Positions 53,396-62,187 of a DNA stretch of 64,000 nt are shown piece by piece. Source of the stretch: Vreelandella lutescens. GTDB lineage: Bacteria > Pseudomonadota > Gammaproteobacteria > Pseudomonadales > Halomonadaceae. Under the pieces are notes generated by a model that made no database searches, was not told the DNA's origin, and worked only from the letters and a program-made list of their open reading frames with translations. The DNA lies in NCBI RefSeq assembly GCF_014640815.1, contig NZ_BMHM01000004.1, positions 463,975-527,974 on the forward strand, given 5' to 3'. The translations under genes and the position numbers were made by a program. How positions within the stretch are numbered: the stretch's first letter is position 1; each line of letters starts with the position of its first letter.

Positions 53396-55083
53396 GGCAC
53401 GACTCCTTTAGGTAGACGCGGGGCCAGCAGGCTGAGCGATAGCATCAGCGAGGCGACCATGATCACCACCAGCACGGAGACTGCCGATGCCAGCACGCTC
53501 TCGCCGCCCTCGTCTAAGTTGAAAATCAGTACGCCCAGGGTTTCATTCCCGGCGCTCCAGAGCAGCGCGGAGACGGTCAGTTCATTCACTGCCAGCAAAA
53601 ATACCAGCAGCCCGCCGGCAAACAGCGAGGGCGCAATCAGCGGTAAAAGAATGGTAATGAGCCGACGCCAGGGGCCTGCGCCCGCCAGCTGAGCGGCTTC
53701 TTCCAGGGAGGGATCTAGCTGGGCCAAGCTGGCGCTCACCGGCTTCAGGCAGACCACCAAAAAGCGCGCCAGATAGGCCACAAAGATCAATCCGAGCGTG
53801 CCGTAAAGCGCTAGGTTGATGAGCGGTAAGGGGCGGACAAACAGTAAAATACAGGCAATCGCCAGCACCACGCCGGGCAGCGCGTACGGCAGCTCAATAG
53901 CGCTAAGGGTGAGCTGCTGCAGGCGCGGGGGAAGGCGCTGTAAGCGGTAGGCGAGCGGAAGGCTGCATAGCATCAGTACCAGCGCGGCACCGCCCGCCAG
54001 CCAAAGACTGTTACGCACCGCCCGCCAGGTGGCCCCTTGACGGCCAATCACTTCGTGATAGGCATTGAGCGTAATGGACTCAACGCTCAGTGGCACGCCC
54101 ATGGCAGGCACCAAGGAGCTCACCACCAGAGCGGCTAGCGGCGCGACCAGAATTACCAGCAGCACGCCGACCAGCAAAGCCGTCACGAGGGGGCGATAGC
54201 GGCCTAGCGAAAAATCGTGGGCGCGGCCGCTATGGCCGCCTAACCCAAAGCGGCTGCGGTTCATCCAATACTGCTGCAAGGCCACGCCTGCCAGCGCGAG
54301 GACGCCGATCAACAGAGAAAGCGCCGCCATCTCTGCCAGTACGCCGGTGCCAAAGCTGGCCATGCGCTGGTAAATCAGCGTGGGCAGCACGTAATAACCG
54401 GCGGGAATGCCCAGCATCGCGGGAATACCGAAGTTACCCAGGCTGGAGATAAACGCCATGGCGGCCCCTGCAATCAGGCCGTGGCGGGTGATGGGCAAGA
54501 TAATGTGGCCCCACACCTGGGTTTGGCGCGCGCCGCTGATGCGCGCTGCTTCAATCAATTCACGTGGCAGGGACAGCAGAGACGTGCGTAGTGCCAAAAA
54601 CACTAGCGGCGCACTCTGAATGCCCAGCAGCAGCGCAATGCCCTCTGCGGAGTAGAGCGGCTGCGGGCTGCCTAGTGGTGGCGCCATGCCGATGCTTTTT
54701 AACAAGGGGCTGGCGGGGCCAAACAGCTGTAGCCAGCTCAGGGCGGTGACCTGAGGCGGGATCATCATGGGCAGCATAAAGCAGAACACCAGCCACGCTT
54801 TGCCGCGGATGTCCGTCAATGTGATGACAAACGCGAACAGGCTACCCAGCACCAGCGCAATCAGCATGCCGAGGCCTGAGGTATAAAGGCTGTGCCACAG
54901 CGCGCGCCACGTTCTGGCGGCGTTGAGCACTTTCCACAGCGGCGCTTGGCTACCTTGGCCAAGGTCGCTCAGTGCCTCGATGAGTAGCCGCACACTGGGC
55001 GCGAGGCTGAGCAGTACAATGAGCAGGGTGATCAGGCTAAGCAGCCAGCGATGCTGGCTGCCAAGGTTGAGCGAAGGGGTCAT
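53383..55083 (-). CDS. ABC transporter permease (FbpB/ThiP-type double domain)
   Basis: 566 residues with about 12 transmembrane helices in two similar halves, each with an EAA-type loop (LIEAARISGARQTQVWGHIILP; LEEAAQLAGAGPWRRLITILLP). This fused permease is typical of iron, thiamine and 2-aminoethylphosphonate importers. It lies 2 bases after the binding-protein gene. Sequence alone does not fix the substrate. Confidence 0.92.
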   Translation of the reverse strand: MTPSLNLGSQHRWLLSLITLLIVLLSLAPSVRLLIEALSDLGQGSQAPLWKVLNAARTWRALWHSLYTSGLGMLIALVLGSLFAFVITLTDIRGKAWLVFCFMLPMMIPPQVTALSWLQLFGPASPLLKSIGMAPPLGSPQPLYSAEGIALLLGIQSAPLVFLALRTSLLSLPRELIEAARISGARQTQVWGHIILPITRHGLIAGAAMAFISSLGNFGIPAMLGIPAGYYVLPTLIYQRMASFGTGVLAEMAALSLLIGVLALAGVALQQYWMNRSRFGLGGHSGRAHDFSLGRYRPLVTALLVGVLLVILVAPLAALVVSSLVPAMGVPLSVESITLNAYHEVIGRQGATWRAVRNSLWLAGGAALVLMLCSLPLAYRLQRLPPRLQQLTLSAIELPYALPGVVLAIACILLFVRPLPLINLALYGTLGLIFVAYLARFLVVCLKPVSASLAQLDPSLEEAAQLAGAGPWRRLITILLPLIAPSLFAGGLLVFLLAVNELTVSALLWSAGNETLGVLIFNLDEGGESVLASAVSVLVVIMVASLMLSLSLLAPRLPKGVVPWQG

Positions 55084-55085
55084 GG

Positions 55086-56066
55086 TTAGCCGCCGAACAG
55101 ATCGCTAAAGCGCTGCTTGAGCGTCTCTTCCTGCTCAAGCGCCAGCTCGATATCCACCGGCATGAGGTTGATCGTGCTGCGCTCAGGGAAGCCTTCTGGC
55201 GGCGTCACATCCGGGTGAGCAGGCAGGTAGCCCTGCTGGCTCACCAGTGCTTGCCCCTGCTGGGAGAGCACGAAGTCGACAAATTTCTGAGCGGCGTCTA
55301 GGTTCTCAGCCTCTTGCATGATGGCGACGGGCTCGGTGACGGCGCTCACGCCCTCTTCAGGGAACACAAACGCCACGGGCGAGCCTTTCTCGGCTTCGCG
55401 GATGGGTAGAAAATCCACCACGATGCCATAGGGCTTGGTGCCCGCGGCCACCGCATTGAACACGCCGCCGTTACCGCCCTGTGCTTCCGTGCGGTTGGCC
55501 TGTAGTGCCTCGTAGTACTCAAGCCCTAACGCCGGGTGTTCACCGATGGCTGCCATGTGAATCAGCGCCGCGCCGGAGTAAAGCGGGCTAGGCATGGTGA
55601 CGAGGCCTTCGTACTCAGGGCCGGTCAGATCTTCCCAGCGTTGGGGCTGCTGCTCGGCACCGGTGTTGTAAACGATGCCGGTGGTGATGAGCTTGGTGCC
55701 GTAGAAGTAGCCTTCTGGGTCGTAAAGCGCTTCGTCGTAGGCGTCGCGCTCAGGGCTGAGGTAGGGCTGCAGATGGCCCTCTTGTTTCAGCGAGGTCATG
55801 GTCATGCTGTCGGCAATCAGCAGCACGTCAGGGTTGCTGACACCGGCAGCCAGCTCTGAACGCAAGCGTGTCATCAGGCGAGTGGTGCCATCGCGCACCC
55901 ACTCCACTTCAATCTCTGGGTAGGCGGCTTGGAACGCATCGACCGTTTGCTGGGCGTCGCTATTGGGTTGGCTGGTGTAGAGCACCAGTTTGTCATCAGC
56001 GAGCAACGACGTGGAGAGGGCAATGCTTGCGAGAGTCACGGCGGAACACAACGAGCGCTTCAACAT
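55086..56066 (-). CDS. ABC transporter substrate-binding protein (FbpA/phosphonate-like)
   Basis: 326 residues from ATG 56066, which has GGAGG 8 bases upstream; the open frame to 56099 is not needed. Signal peptide about 1-23 (ALSTSLLA), then KLVLYTSQPNSDAQQTVDAF, PDVLLIADSMTMTSL and TTGIVYNTG of the family-1 iron/phosphonate binding group. The two tyrosines that bind Fe3+ in FbpA are not evident in an expected YY pair. The context (DeoR regulator, MBL hydrolase and HAD phosphatase) suggests an organic phosphate instead of iron. Confidence 0.85.
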   Translation of the reverse strand: MLKRSLCSAVTLASIALSTSLLADDKLVLYTSQPNSDAQQTVDAFQAAYPEIEVEWVRDGTTRLMTRLRSELAAGVSNPDVLLIADSMTMTSLKQEGHLQPYLSPERDAYDEALYDPEGYFYGTKLITTGIVYNTGAEQQPQRWEDLTGPEYEGLVTMPSPLYSGAALIHMAAIGEHPALGLEYYEALQANRTEAQGGNGGVFNAVAAGTKPYGIVVDFLPIREAEKGSPVAFVFPEEGVSAVTEPVAIMQEAENLDAAQKFVDFVLSQQGQALVSQQGYLPAHPDVTPPEGFPERSTINLMPVDIELALEQEETLKQRFSDLFGG

Positions 56067-56136
56067 CGGGAAAACCTCCAGTAGGTGAACAGTCACCACA
56101 CTACTGTCATCGGCTTACAACATCGTGACACTAAGC

Positions 56137-56186
56137 TTTCGTTTGATAGCGGTTAGCTTTCGCTAGTGGGAAATTTTTTTTCGTTT
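56137..56186. promoter_or_regulatory. Three TTTCG motifs at 21-bp spacing (probable DeoR operator)
   Basis: TTTCGTTT at 56137, TTTCGCTA at 56158 and TTTCGTTT at 56179 begin exactly 21 bases apart, two helical turns. They lie between the ABC operon and the DeoR-family gene. DeoR/GlpR-type repressors commonly bind TTTCG/CGAAA-containing sites, so this is the likely operator for both directions. Confidence 0.65.
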
Positions 56187-56223
56187 TGCCAGCAAGCACG
56201 ATAAAGAGAAAGGTGGGTGCAGC

Positions 56224-56976
56224 ATGAACGTGACAGAAAGGCGGCGTGCCGTGTTGGCCCGCGTGCGGGGAGAGGGGCGGCAAACGCTGGCGGCGCTTGC
56301 CCACCACTTTGGCGTATCCCTGCAAACCCTGCGGGGGGATATTCGCGTCTTGGCTGAGCAGGGGCTGATTCTGCGCCGCCACGGCGAGGTGATGCCTTTT
56401 CCTGATCAAGAGAATGTGGGCTACGACCAGCGCCAAATCGTCAACCAAGCGGGCAAACGGCATATTGCGCGGCAGGCGGCGTCGTTGATTTCCAATCACC
56501 AGTCGCTCTTCTTGGGGACGGGTACGACGGTAGAGCAGCTAGCCGATGCGCTGCACGATAAGCAGGGGCTGCAGATCATGACCAATAACCTGCATGCGTT
56601 GATCAAGTTATGCGCGCTGGAGTGTGAGCTGGTGGTGGCCGGAGGCCGCGTGCGTCGCCGCGATCAGGATGTGATTGGTGGCGACGCCTGGCGCTTTTTT
56701 CAGCGCTATCGCGTAGATGTCGGCATTGTCTCTGTGGGCGGTATGGATAGCCACGGCCAGCTCTACGACTATAACGACGACGAAGTCATGGCCCGCGAGG
56801 CGCTGCTGGCCCACGCGGCGTACCGAATTTTAGTGCTGGATAAAACCAAGTTCGACCTGCCGCTGCGCTGCGCCGCCGGTTCACTGGCGGATTATCACGC
56901 AGTGATTACCGATAGCCCCTTATCGGACAAGCTGAGAAGCCCTCTAGCGGCTCAGGGGGTGCGTTTTCTAAGCTGA
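56224..56976 (+). CDS. DeoR/GlpR-family transcriptional regulator
   Basis: 250 residues. DeoR helix-turn-helix at the N terminus (TLAALAHHFGVSLQTLRGDI, LAEQGLILRRHGEV) and the sugar-phosphate-binding domain (LFLGTGTTVEQLADAL, MTNNLHALIKL, DVGIVSVGGMDSHG, ILVLDKTKFD). The effector-domain GTGTT motif suggests a phosphorylated ligand, as in other members. It is divergent from the ABC-MBL-HAD operon and is its probable repressor. Confidence 0.9.
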   Translation: MNVTERRRAVLARVRGEGRQTLAALAHHFGVSLQTLRGDIRVLAEQGLILRRHGEVMPFPDQENVGYDQRQIVNQAGKRHIARQAASLISNHQSLFLGTGTTVEQLADALHDKQGLQIMTNNLHALIKLCALECELVVAGGRVRRRDQDVIGGDAWRFFQRYRVDVGIVSVGGMDSHGQLYDYNDDEVMAREALLAHAAYRILVLDKTKFDLPLRCAAGSLADYHAVITDSPLSDKLRSPLAAQGVRFLS

Positions 56977-57171
56977 GACTATGTAGCGTGCAATAGCGCC
57001 ACCAATCCACTGAGGGTGGTTGTATGTCAAAAAGAAGTTAGGTTAACTAACCAGGACAAGTAAGCGCTTACCTACGCATTGATGAGCGTGAGCATTGATG
57101 AGCGTTTCGTCGTTTTAGTCACGTTGTTCAGTCAGCAGAATCACGAGATGTCGATACTCAATGAGGTATGA
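56977..57171. promoter_or_regulatory. Repeat-rich leader upstream of the diguanylate cyclase
   Basis: This 195-base gap holds an inverted repeat GTTAG-GTTAA-CTAAC (57037-57051), the palindrome TAAGCGCTTA (57061-57070), and two direct copies of GCATTGATGAGCGT (57076-57089 and 57092-57105, period 16). These could be regulator-binding sites. No clear terminator for the DeoR gene is seen. Confidence 0.45.
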
Positions 57172-58407
57172 ATGACCAGTGACTCCTTAACCAGCGCCAT
57201 TGAGAGTGAATTGGTGCGCTCAAAATGGCATCTGCGTTTTGCTGGCGAGTTAGAGGCACGTTTCGAGTGCGATACCCAGCCACAACGAAATCGCAATATG
57301 GTGGTTGCTGGGCTTATTTCGGCGCTGATTTACTGCCTGTTTCTTGTGAACGATTTCAGTTTTCGTCCTGATGCGTTCATGACCTCAGTGCTATTACGCA
57401 TCGGCGTCATGCTGCCGATTGGCCTGCCCATACTGTGGGTGGTATATCGCGGGGCTTATGGGGCGCTACGAGAAACGCTGATGGCGAGCACAGTGGTAGT
57501 CGCCATGATAGTTTCATGCGTTATTTTTATCTCATCGCAAGCGCCTTACTCCTATTTAGATATCTTCTCGTTTGGCCTGATTTTAGTCGTTGGCAACGTG
57601 CTCTACTCGCTTCGCTTTCAGTATGCGCTGGCCTCGTCCCTGATGAGCGTGGCCATCATGGTGTACTTCGTCGTGGGCTATGAACCGATGCCCATTGAGG
57701 TCAAGCGGCTGGCAATTTTTACCATCATCGCTAAAGCGATCTTTACGCTGATCGCCAACTACCGGCTGGAAGCCAGCGAGCGCAAAGCCTACCTGTTGCT
57801 GCTGCGGGAGACCCACCGAGCGGGCCATGCGCTGCGCAGTAACGCGGAGCTCTCTAAACTGTCATTAACTGACTCCTTGACGGAGTTAGCCAACCGTCGC
57901 CAGTTTGATGCCCTGTTTAATCACTACTGGCAGCAAGCGGTGGAGCATCGCTCCAACATTGGGTTAATTGTGATCGATATTGACTGTTTCAAAGCGTACA
58001 ACGATTACTACGGCCATTTGCAGGGTGACCACTGCTTAAAGCAGGTAGCGGCCACCCTACAAGCCAATGCTAGCAACGCTTGTGTGGTGGCGCGCTTTGG
58101 CGGTGAAGAGTTTGTGGTGCTGAGTATCGGGCAGTCGCATGAGGCCGTGCTGGAACATGCTGAGCAACTGAGACAAGCAGTGGAAACGCTAGAATTGCCA
58201 CACCATGGTGGCACTGAACGGGCCTGCGTCACTATTAGTGCGGGCGTGGCTGTTCTTCGACCTAAGCCGGGCGTTAACGCCCCTCAGCTGTTTAGGGCCG
58301 CCGATCAGGCGCTTTACGAGGCCAAGCGCCAAGGGCGTAATCGTGTGGTGATGATTAATTCGCTGGATGCGCTGAGCGGCGATGGCTTAGGTATATCAAT
58401 ACAATAG
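57172..58407 (+). CDS. Membrane diguanylate cyclase (GGDEF)
   Basis: 411 residues. About six transmembrane helices occupy residues 40-200, followed by a short coiled linker and a GGDEF domain (about 230-395) with LTDSLTELANRRQFDALF, VIDIDCFKAYNDYYGH and the active site ARFGGEEFVVL. No RxxD inhibition site stands before the active site. It should make c-di-GMP in response to a membrane signal. GAGGT lies 6 bases before the ATG. The 3' end overlaps the convergent YdcZ-type gene by 53 bp. Confidence 0.9.
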   Translation: MTSDSLTSAIESELVRSKWHLRFAGELEARFECDTQPQRNRNMVVAGLISALIYCLFLVNDFSFRPDAFMTSVLLRIGVMLPIGLPILWVVYRGAYGALRETLMASTVVVAMIVSCVIFISSQAPYSYLDIFSFGLILVVGNVLYSLRFQYALASSLMSVAIMVYFVVGYEPMPIEVKRLAIFTIIAKAIFTLIANYRLEASERKAYLLLLRETHRAGHALRSNAELSKLSLTDSLTELANRRQFDALFNHYWQQAVEHRSNIGLIVIDIDCFKAYNDYYGHLQGDHCLKQVAATLQANASNACVVARFGGEEFVVLSIGQSHEAVLEHAEQLRQAVETLELPHHGGTERACVTISAGVAVLRPKPGVNAPQLFRAADQALYEAKRQGRNRVVMINSLDALSGDGLGISIQ

Positions 58408-58819
58408 CCAGCAGCAGGAGCACCATCGCCACGTAGCGTGACCCATCCAACGCACGTTCGGCGTTATTGAGCCAGCCAAAGTGATCAATTAATAAGCTCA
58501 TTAGGAGCTGGCCGGAAATCACCGAGACCGTTGCTGCCGCCGTACCAACACGGGGCACTGCAAACACAATCGCCAGCATATATACCACGCCAAACAGCGC
58601 GCCGGTCAGCTGCCACTTGGGCACGCTAAACAGAGTCGCTTCATGCTGCGGTTCAAAAAACAGCACCAGTAAAAAGGTCAGCACGGCACCCACGGCAAAG
58701 GTCAGCCAAGCGCTTTCCAGTACGCCGGTATGCGCGCCTAAGCGGCCATTGATTGATGATTGAGCGGCCAAGACCGCGCCCCCTGCGAGCAGTAGGGCAA
58801 ATACGATGGGTAAAAGCAT
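58355..58819 (-). CDS. YdcZ-type (DUF606) small membrane transporter, second of a pair
   Basis: 154 residues with five transmembrane helices, a half-size member of the drug/metabolite transporter superfamily. DUF606 features: AVLAAQSSINGRLGAHTG, GALFGVVYMLAIVFAVPRVGTAAATVSVISGQLLMSLLIDHFGWL spans helices 3-4. Its 3' end overlaps the GGDEF gene on the other strand. It follows its paralogue by 13 bases, and the two probably form a heterodimer. Confidence 0.83.
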   Translation of the reverse strand: MLLPIVFALLLAGGAVLAAQSSINGRLGAHTGVLESAWLTFAVGAVLTFLLVLFFEPQHEATLFSVPKWQLTGALFGVVYMLAIVFAVPRVGTAAATVSVISGQLLMSLLIDHFGWLNNAERALDGSRYVAMVLLLLAIVLIYLSHRRSAHPAN

Positions 58820-58832
58820 GGTGTCTCTCCTG

Positions 58833-59261
58833 TTACATCAACCAAAGCGCGGCAAGAATCATGGCAAGGGCCCCTAAACGGTAGCCATCCACTTGGCGAC
58901 GTTCGCTGCCGAGCCAGCCAAAATGGTCAATGGCTAAGCTGGCCGCTACCTGGCCGCATAAAATGCCGACCATGGTCATGCCGACCCCCACCAGTGGAGT
59001 GGCCAACGTTAATACGATGACGTACATCGGCCCCATCACTCCGCCGGTTAACAACCAGCGCGGCTGTTTGAACAGCGCGCCCAACTTGCGCTTGGGCGAA
59101 AACAGCAGCGCCAGTGACAGCAGCAGCGCCCCGACCATAAAAATGGAGAGCGTGGCGGAAAGGTGACCCACCTGCTCGCCAAGCGGCCCTAACAGCCCCG
59201 CTTCCACCGACAATCCCATACCGGCGATCAGTACGCCCAGCAGAATCAGTGCGTGTTGCAT
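58833..59261 (-). CDS. YdcZ-type (DUF606) small membrane transporter, first of a pair
   Basis: 142 residues, five transmembrane helices. It shares the DHFGWLGSERRQVDGYRLGA pattern and the GILCGQVAASLAIDHFGW stretch with the next gene (SVISGQLLMSLLIDHFGW there). The pair is divergent from a LysR regulator, a common arrangement for this family. The substrate is unknown. Confidence 0.83.
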   Translation of the reverse strand: MQHALILLGVLIAGMGLSVEAGLLGPLGEQVGHLSATLSIFMVGALLLSLALLFSPKRKLGALFKQPRWLLTGGVMGPMYVIVLTLATPLVGVGMTMVGILCGQVAASLAIDHFGWLGSERRQVDGYRLGALAMILAALWLM

Positions 59262-59349
59262 GTGTTGCTCCCCTCTTATGAAGAGGCAGCACTCTAAAGA
59301 GGAAGCCTTGTTGCTACAATGCGCTAAAAAGGCAAAGGACTATTGCATT

Positions 59350-60282
59350 TTGGACAACTCGGTTCGACTCCTAGCGCTGCGGCTGTTTGTGCGCGTGGCC
59401 GCCAGCGGCAGCTTTTCGGAAGCGGCGCGTTATTACGGGCTGCCGACCTCTTCAGCGTCTCGGCACATCGCCACTTTAGAGCGGGCGCTGGGCCAGCGCT
59501 TGCTCTATCGCCATACGCGAGCGGTACGGCTGACTGAAGCAGGCGAGCGCTATTTTCACGAAGTGCGCGATGCGCTGGCGCGACTAGACCTAGCCACTGA
59601 ACAGGTGATGGGCGGCGCGCAGCATCCCCAAGGCGTGCTGCGCATCAACGCGCCTGTAGCTTTCGGGCGGCGTCATATCGCGCCGCACTTGGCGCGGTTT
59701 CAGCAGCAGTACCCGAATATTCAGGTGGACTTAACGCTGGAGGATCGCTTTATCGACCCGGTACAAGAGGGGGCCGACGTGGTGATTCGCGTGGGGGCAC
59801 TCGCAGATTCAAGCTTGGTGGCCCGCGGCATCGCCCGGCAGCGTTTTATCGTCTGCGCGTCGCCGGATTATCTGGCAACACACGGCTCACCCGCTTCGCC
59901 ACAGGAACTCAGCCAGCATAACTGCCTGCTGTATAAAGGCAGCAAGGGAACGCAACTATGGTACTTCCAGGAACGCCACGCACCTCGGGCGGTGCGATAC
60001 GCATTGTCGGGGAATTTGGTCGCTAATAATGCTGAAAGCCTAGTGGAAGCGGCGATGGCGGGGCAGGGCGTGGTGATGTTTCCCTCGTGGCTACTCTTTG
60101 AGCCACTGCGTCAGCAAACGTTGGTGCCGTTACTGACGCAGTGGGAAGCCTCTGAGGATGGCTATCTGGACAACATCTACGCCATTTATCCTGAAAACCG
60201 CCTGCGCTCGTCGAAGGTATCCGTTTTTATGGCCTATCTAGAGAGCACGATTGGCGACGTTCCCTACTGGGATGGCGCTTGA
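59350..60282 (+). CDS. LysR-family regulator beside the YdcZ pair
   Basis: 310 residues from a proposed TTG at 59350 (MDNSVRLLALRLFVRV). The frame is open from 59260, but a -10-like TACAAT lies at 59315-59320, which would put transcription start after the earlier ATGs, and AAGGA stands about 10 bases before the TTG. Winged helix: SGSFSEAARYYGLPTSSASRHIA; binding domain from about residue 90 (GVLRINAPVAFGRRHIAP), of the CrgA/YhjC type. It probably controls the divergent membrane pair. The start codon is uncertain. Confidence 0.82.
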   Translation: MDNSVRLLALRLFVRVAASGSFSEAARYYGLPTSSASRHIATLERALGQRLLYRHTRAVRLTEAGERYFHEVRDALARLDLATEQVMGGAQHPQGVLRINAPVAFGRRHIAPHLARFQQQYPNIQVDLTLEDRFIDPVQEGADVVIRVGALADSSLVARGIARQRFIVCASPDYLATHGSPASPQELSQHNCLLYKGSKGTQLWYFQERHAPRAVRYALSGNLVANNAESLVEAAMAGQGVVMFPSWLLFEPLRQQTLVPLLTQWEASEDGYLDNIYAIYPENRLRSSKVSVFMAYLESTIGDVPYWDGA

Positions 60283-60290
60283 CGTAGGCC

Positions 60291-60318
60291 GCAGCGGGTG
60301 GCAAAAGCCACCCGCTGC
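60291..60318. terminator. Hairpin between LysR and the Aer-type receptor
   Basis: GCAGCGGGTGGC and GCCACCCGCTGC form a perfect 12-bp stem with loop AAAA (TTTT on the minus strand). It lies between convergent genes and probably ends both transcripts, although no T-run flanks it. Confidence 0.7.
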
Positions 60319-60324
60319 GAGGCG

Positions 60325-62004
60325 TTACACCGCTTTCGCCCGAGGGAGGGCGCGCGCTTTTTCAGCTACGGGGAGTCGGTAAACATTGTTGCTGGGTTGA
60401 GGAAGCGCGGGCGTGGGAGCCATCGCATTCGTGACCGGCATAAAGGCATGCGCGCTGTGGGCCAGATGACCGACTTCGCGCGAGAGTACGTCGACAGCAT
60501 TCAGGTAAGCATCCATGCTGGCGGCGCTCTCTTGGGTGCCTCGGTCGATCTGCGAAATGGCCTGACTGATCTGCGCGATGCCCTCGCTCTGCTCCCGAGC
60601 GGCCGCACGGATCTCCTCCATCAAGTCGTTCACGTTATGGCTTGCTTGGCGAATGCGCCCCATGGCATCTCCTGCCGAGCCTGCTTTATGCTGCCCGGCT
60701 TCAATGCGCTGGCGGCCGGTCTCGATCAGCGTTTGCACTTGATGGGCGGCTTCAGCGGATTGGCGAGCCAAGCGGCGTACCTCTTCAGCGACCACCGCAA
60801 AGCCTCGGCCATGCTCACCGGCTCGGGCCGCTTCTACGGAAGCATTCAGCGCCAAGATGTTGGTTTGGAAGGCAATGTTATCGATCGTTTTGACAATGCC
60901 CGCCATGTCTTGAGAGGTAGCGGTGATGCCCTCCATCGCATCGGCCAGTTCACGCATAATCGCCACTGCGTTGTCGACTTCGCTGACGTTACCCACCGAG
61001 GCTTGGCTGGCAAGCTGGGCGTTATCCGAACTTTGGCGCACGGTAGAGGCGATTTGCTCGGCGCTGGCGGCGGTTTGCTGCACGGCAGACGCTTGCTGGT
61101 CGACTCGGTTGCCCATGGCTTGGTTATGGCGGGAAAGCTCTTCCACCGAGGGCATGACTTGTGCAATTCGCTGATCCAGGTCGCCAATCAGCGCGTCCAG
61201 CGAGCGGCGCATGAAGTTCATGGTCGCCAGTGTGTTATCCATGGCGGCATTGCCCACGGTTGGCACCTGCGCATTCAAGTCACCGGCGGCGATTTGCAGT
61301 GCGAAGTCGTTGGCTTTGTGTAGGAATCGACGAAGCCGACGCGCCTGACGCCACTGATAAGCGCTGAGCAGCAAGCCAGTGGCAAGGATCATCGCGAGCA
61401 GCGGGGCGAGCAAACCGCTTGCCACCTGGCTGCCCAGCCACCAAGCGCTGGCCTGCATGAGCACGCCAGTGGCTGCCAAGGTGAACAGCACGCCGGAGAC
61501 GTTGGCGAGCCGGGGTGCCCACCAGGATGCACTGAACAACCGCTTTAGCGGGTTACGGGCCATGACTTCGCCATGTTTGACCGTAAAGCGCCCTTGGTTT
61601 TCACGGATATCGCGGTAGATATGCTCGGCGTTCTCGACTTCTGCCTGGGAGGGTTTGACGCGGATCGACACAAATCCGGTCACTTGGTTATTTTCCCGAA
61701 TGGGCACCACGTTAGCCCGCACCCAGTAATGGTCGCCGTTTTTCCGCCGGTTCTTCACCAGGCCGCTCCAGTACTGGCCTGCTTTTAAGTCGCTCCACAT
61801 ATCGGCAAACACGGGAGCGGGCATGTCCGGGTGGCGCACCATATTGTGGGGCGATCCCACCAATTCTTCATACTCGAAGCCGCTGATCTCGACGAAGCGG
61901 TGATTCGCGTAGGCGATATAGCTGCTGTTATCGGTTTTAGAAATCAGCACATCATCTTCGCGCAGAGGGTGTTCCACCTGGGTCACTGAGCCGTTGTTTT
62001 TCAT
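60325..62004 (-). CDS. Aer-type PAS methyl-accepting receptor
   Basis: 559 residues. N-terminal PAS domain of the FAD-binding Aer type ([38 protein letters not shown]), two transmembrane helices about 170-225, HAMP-like linker, and an MCP signalling domain with the tip [24 protein letters not shown]. It is the classic energy or redox taxis receptor, unlike the diverged receptor at 36,552. It has no chemotaxis genes beside it. A 7-bp hairpin stands 8 bases before the ATG. Confidence 0.9.
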   Translation of the reverse strand: MKNNGSVTQVEHPLREDDVLISKTDNSSYIAYANHRFVEISGFEYEELVGSPHNMVRHPDMPAPVFADMWSDLKAGQYWSGLVKNRRKNGDHYWVRANVVPIRENNQVTGFVSIRVKPSQAEVENAEHIYRDIRENQGRFTVKHGEVMARNPLKRLFSASWWAPRLANVSGVLFTLAATGVLMQASAWWLGSQVASGLLAPLLAMILATGLLLSAYQWRQARRLRRFLHKANDFALQIAAGDLNAQVPTVGNAAMDNTLATMNFMRRSLDALIGDLDQRIAQVMPSVEELSRHNQAMGNRVDQQASAVQQTAASAEQIASTVRQSSDNAQLASQASVGNVSEVDNAVAIMRELADAMEGITATSQDMAGIVKTIDNIAFQTNILALNASVEAARAGEHGRGFAVVAEEVRRLARQSAEAAHQVQTLIETGRQRIEAGQHKAGSAGDAMGRIRQASHNVNDLMEEIRAAAREQSEGIAQISQAISQIDRGTQESAASMDAYLNAVDVLSREVGHLAHSAHAFMPVTNAMAPTPALPQPSNNVYRLPVAEKARALPRAKAV

Positions 62005-62011
62005 GATGGAG

Positions 62012-62034
62012 TACCTGATTGGTTTGGTCAGGTA
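62012..62034 (-). promoter_or_regulatory. Hairpin directly upstream of the Aer-type receptor start
   Basis: TACCTGA and TCAGGTA (9-base loop) pair perfectly. The only Shine-Dalgarno-like bases (AGG) lie in the stem, 8-14 bases before the start codon, so the fold could limit translation. Confidence 0.4.
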
Positions 62035-62187
62035 TTACTATAAATCTGCTACAAGAGTTATCCATAGGCGTTGCATTGTTTAACATTTCCCTCGTTCTGA
62101 GGCTTGACGTGGCCAGAGGTAGCGGTGAATTTGACAACCACTTCTGGGTATGACAAACACACATCCATTTCAGGTGGGGGATAAAGC

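Noticed and set aside
60298..61323. Open frame of 341 residues on the plus strand
   Set aside because: It is a mirror of the Aer-type receptor gene in GC-rich DNA, has no family resemblance, and no ribosome binding site or promoter.
62060..62090. Sigma-28 promoter for the Aer-type receptor
   Set aside because: The minus strand has TAAA and a GATAA element, but the spacer is 13 instead of 15 bases and the -10 matches only in part.
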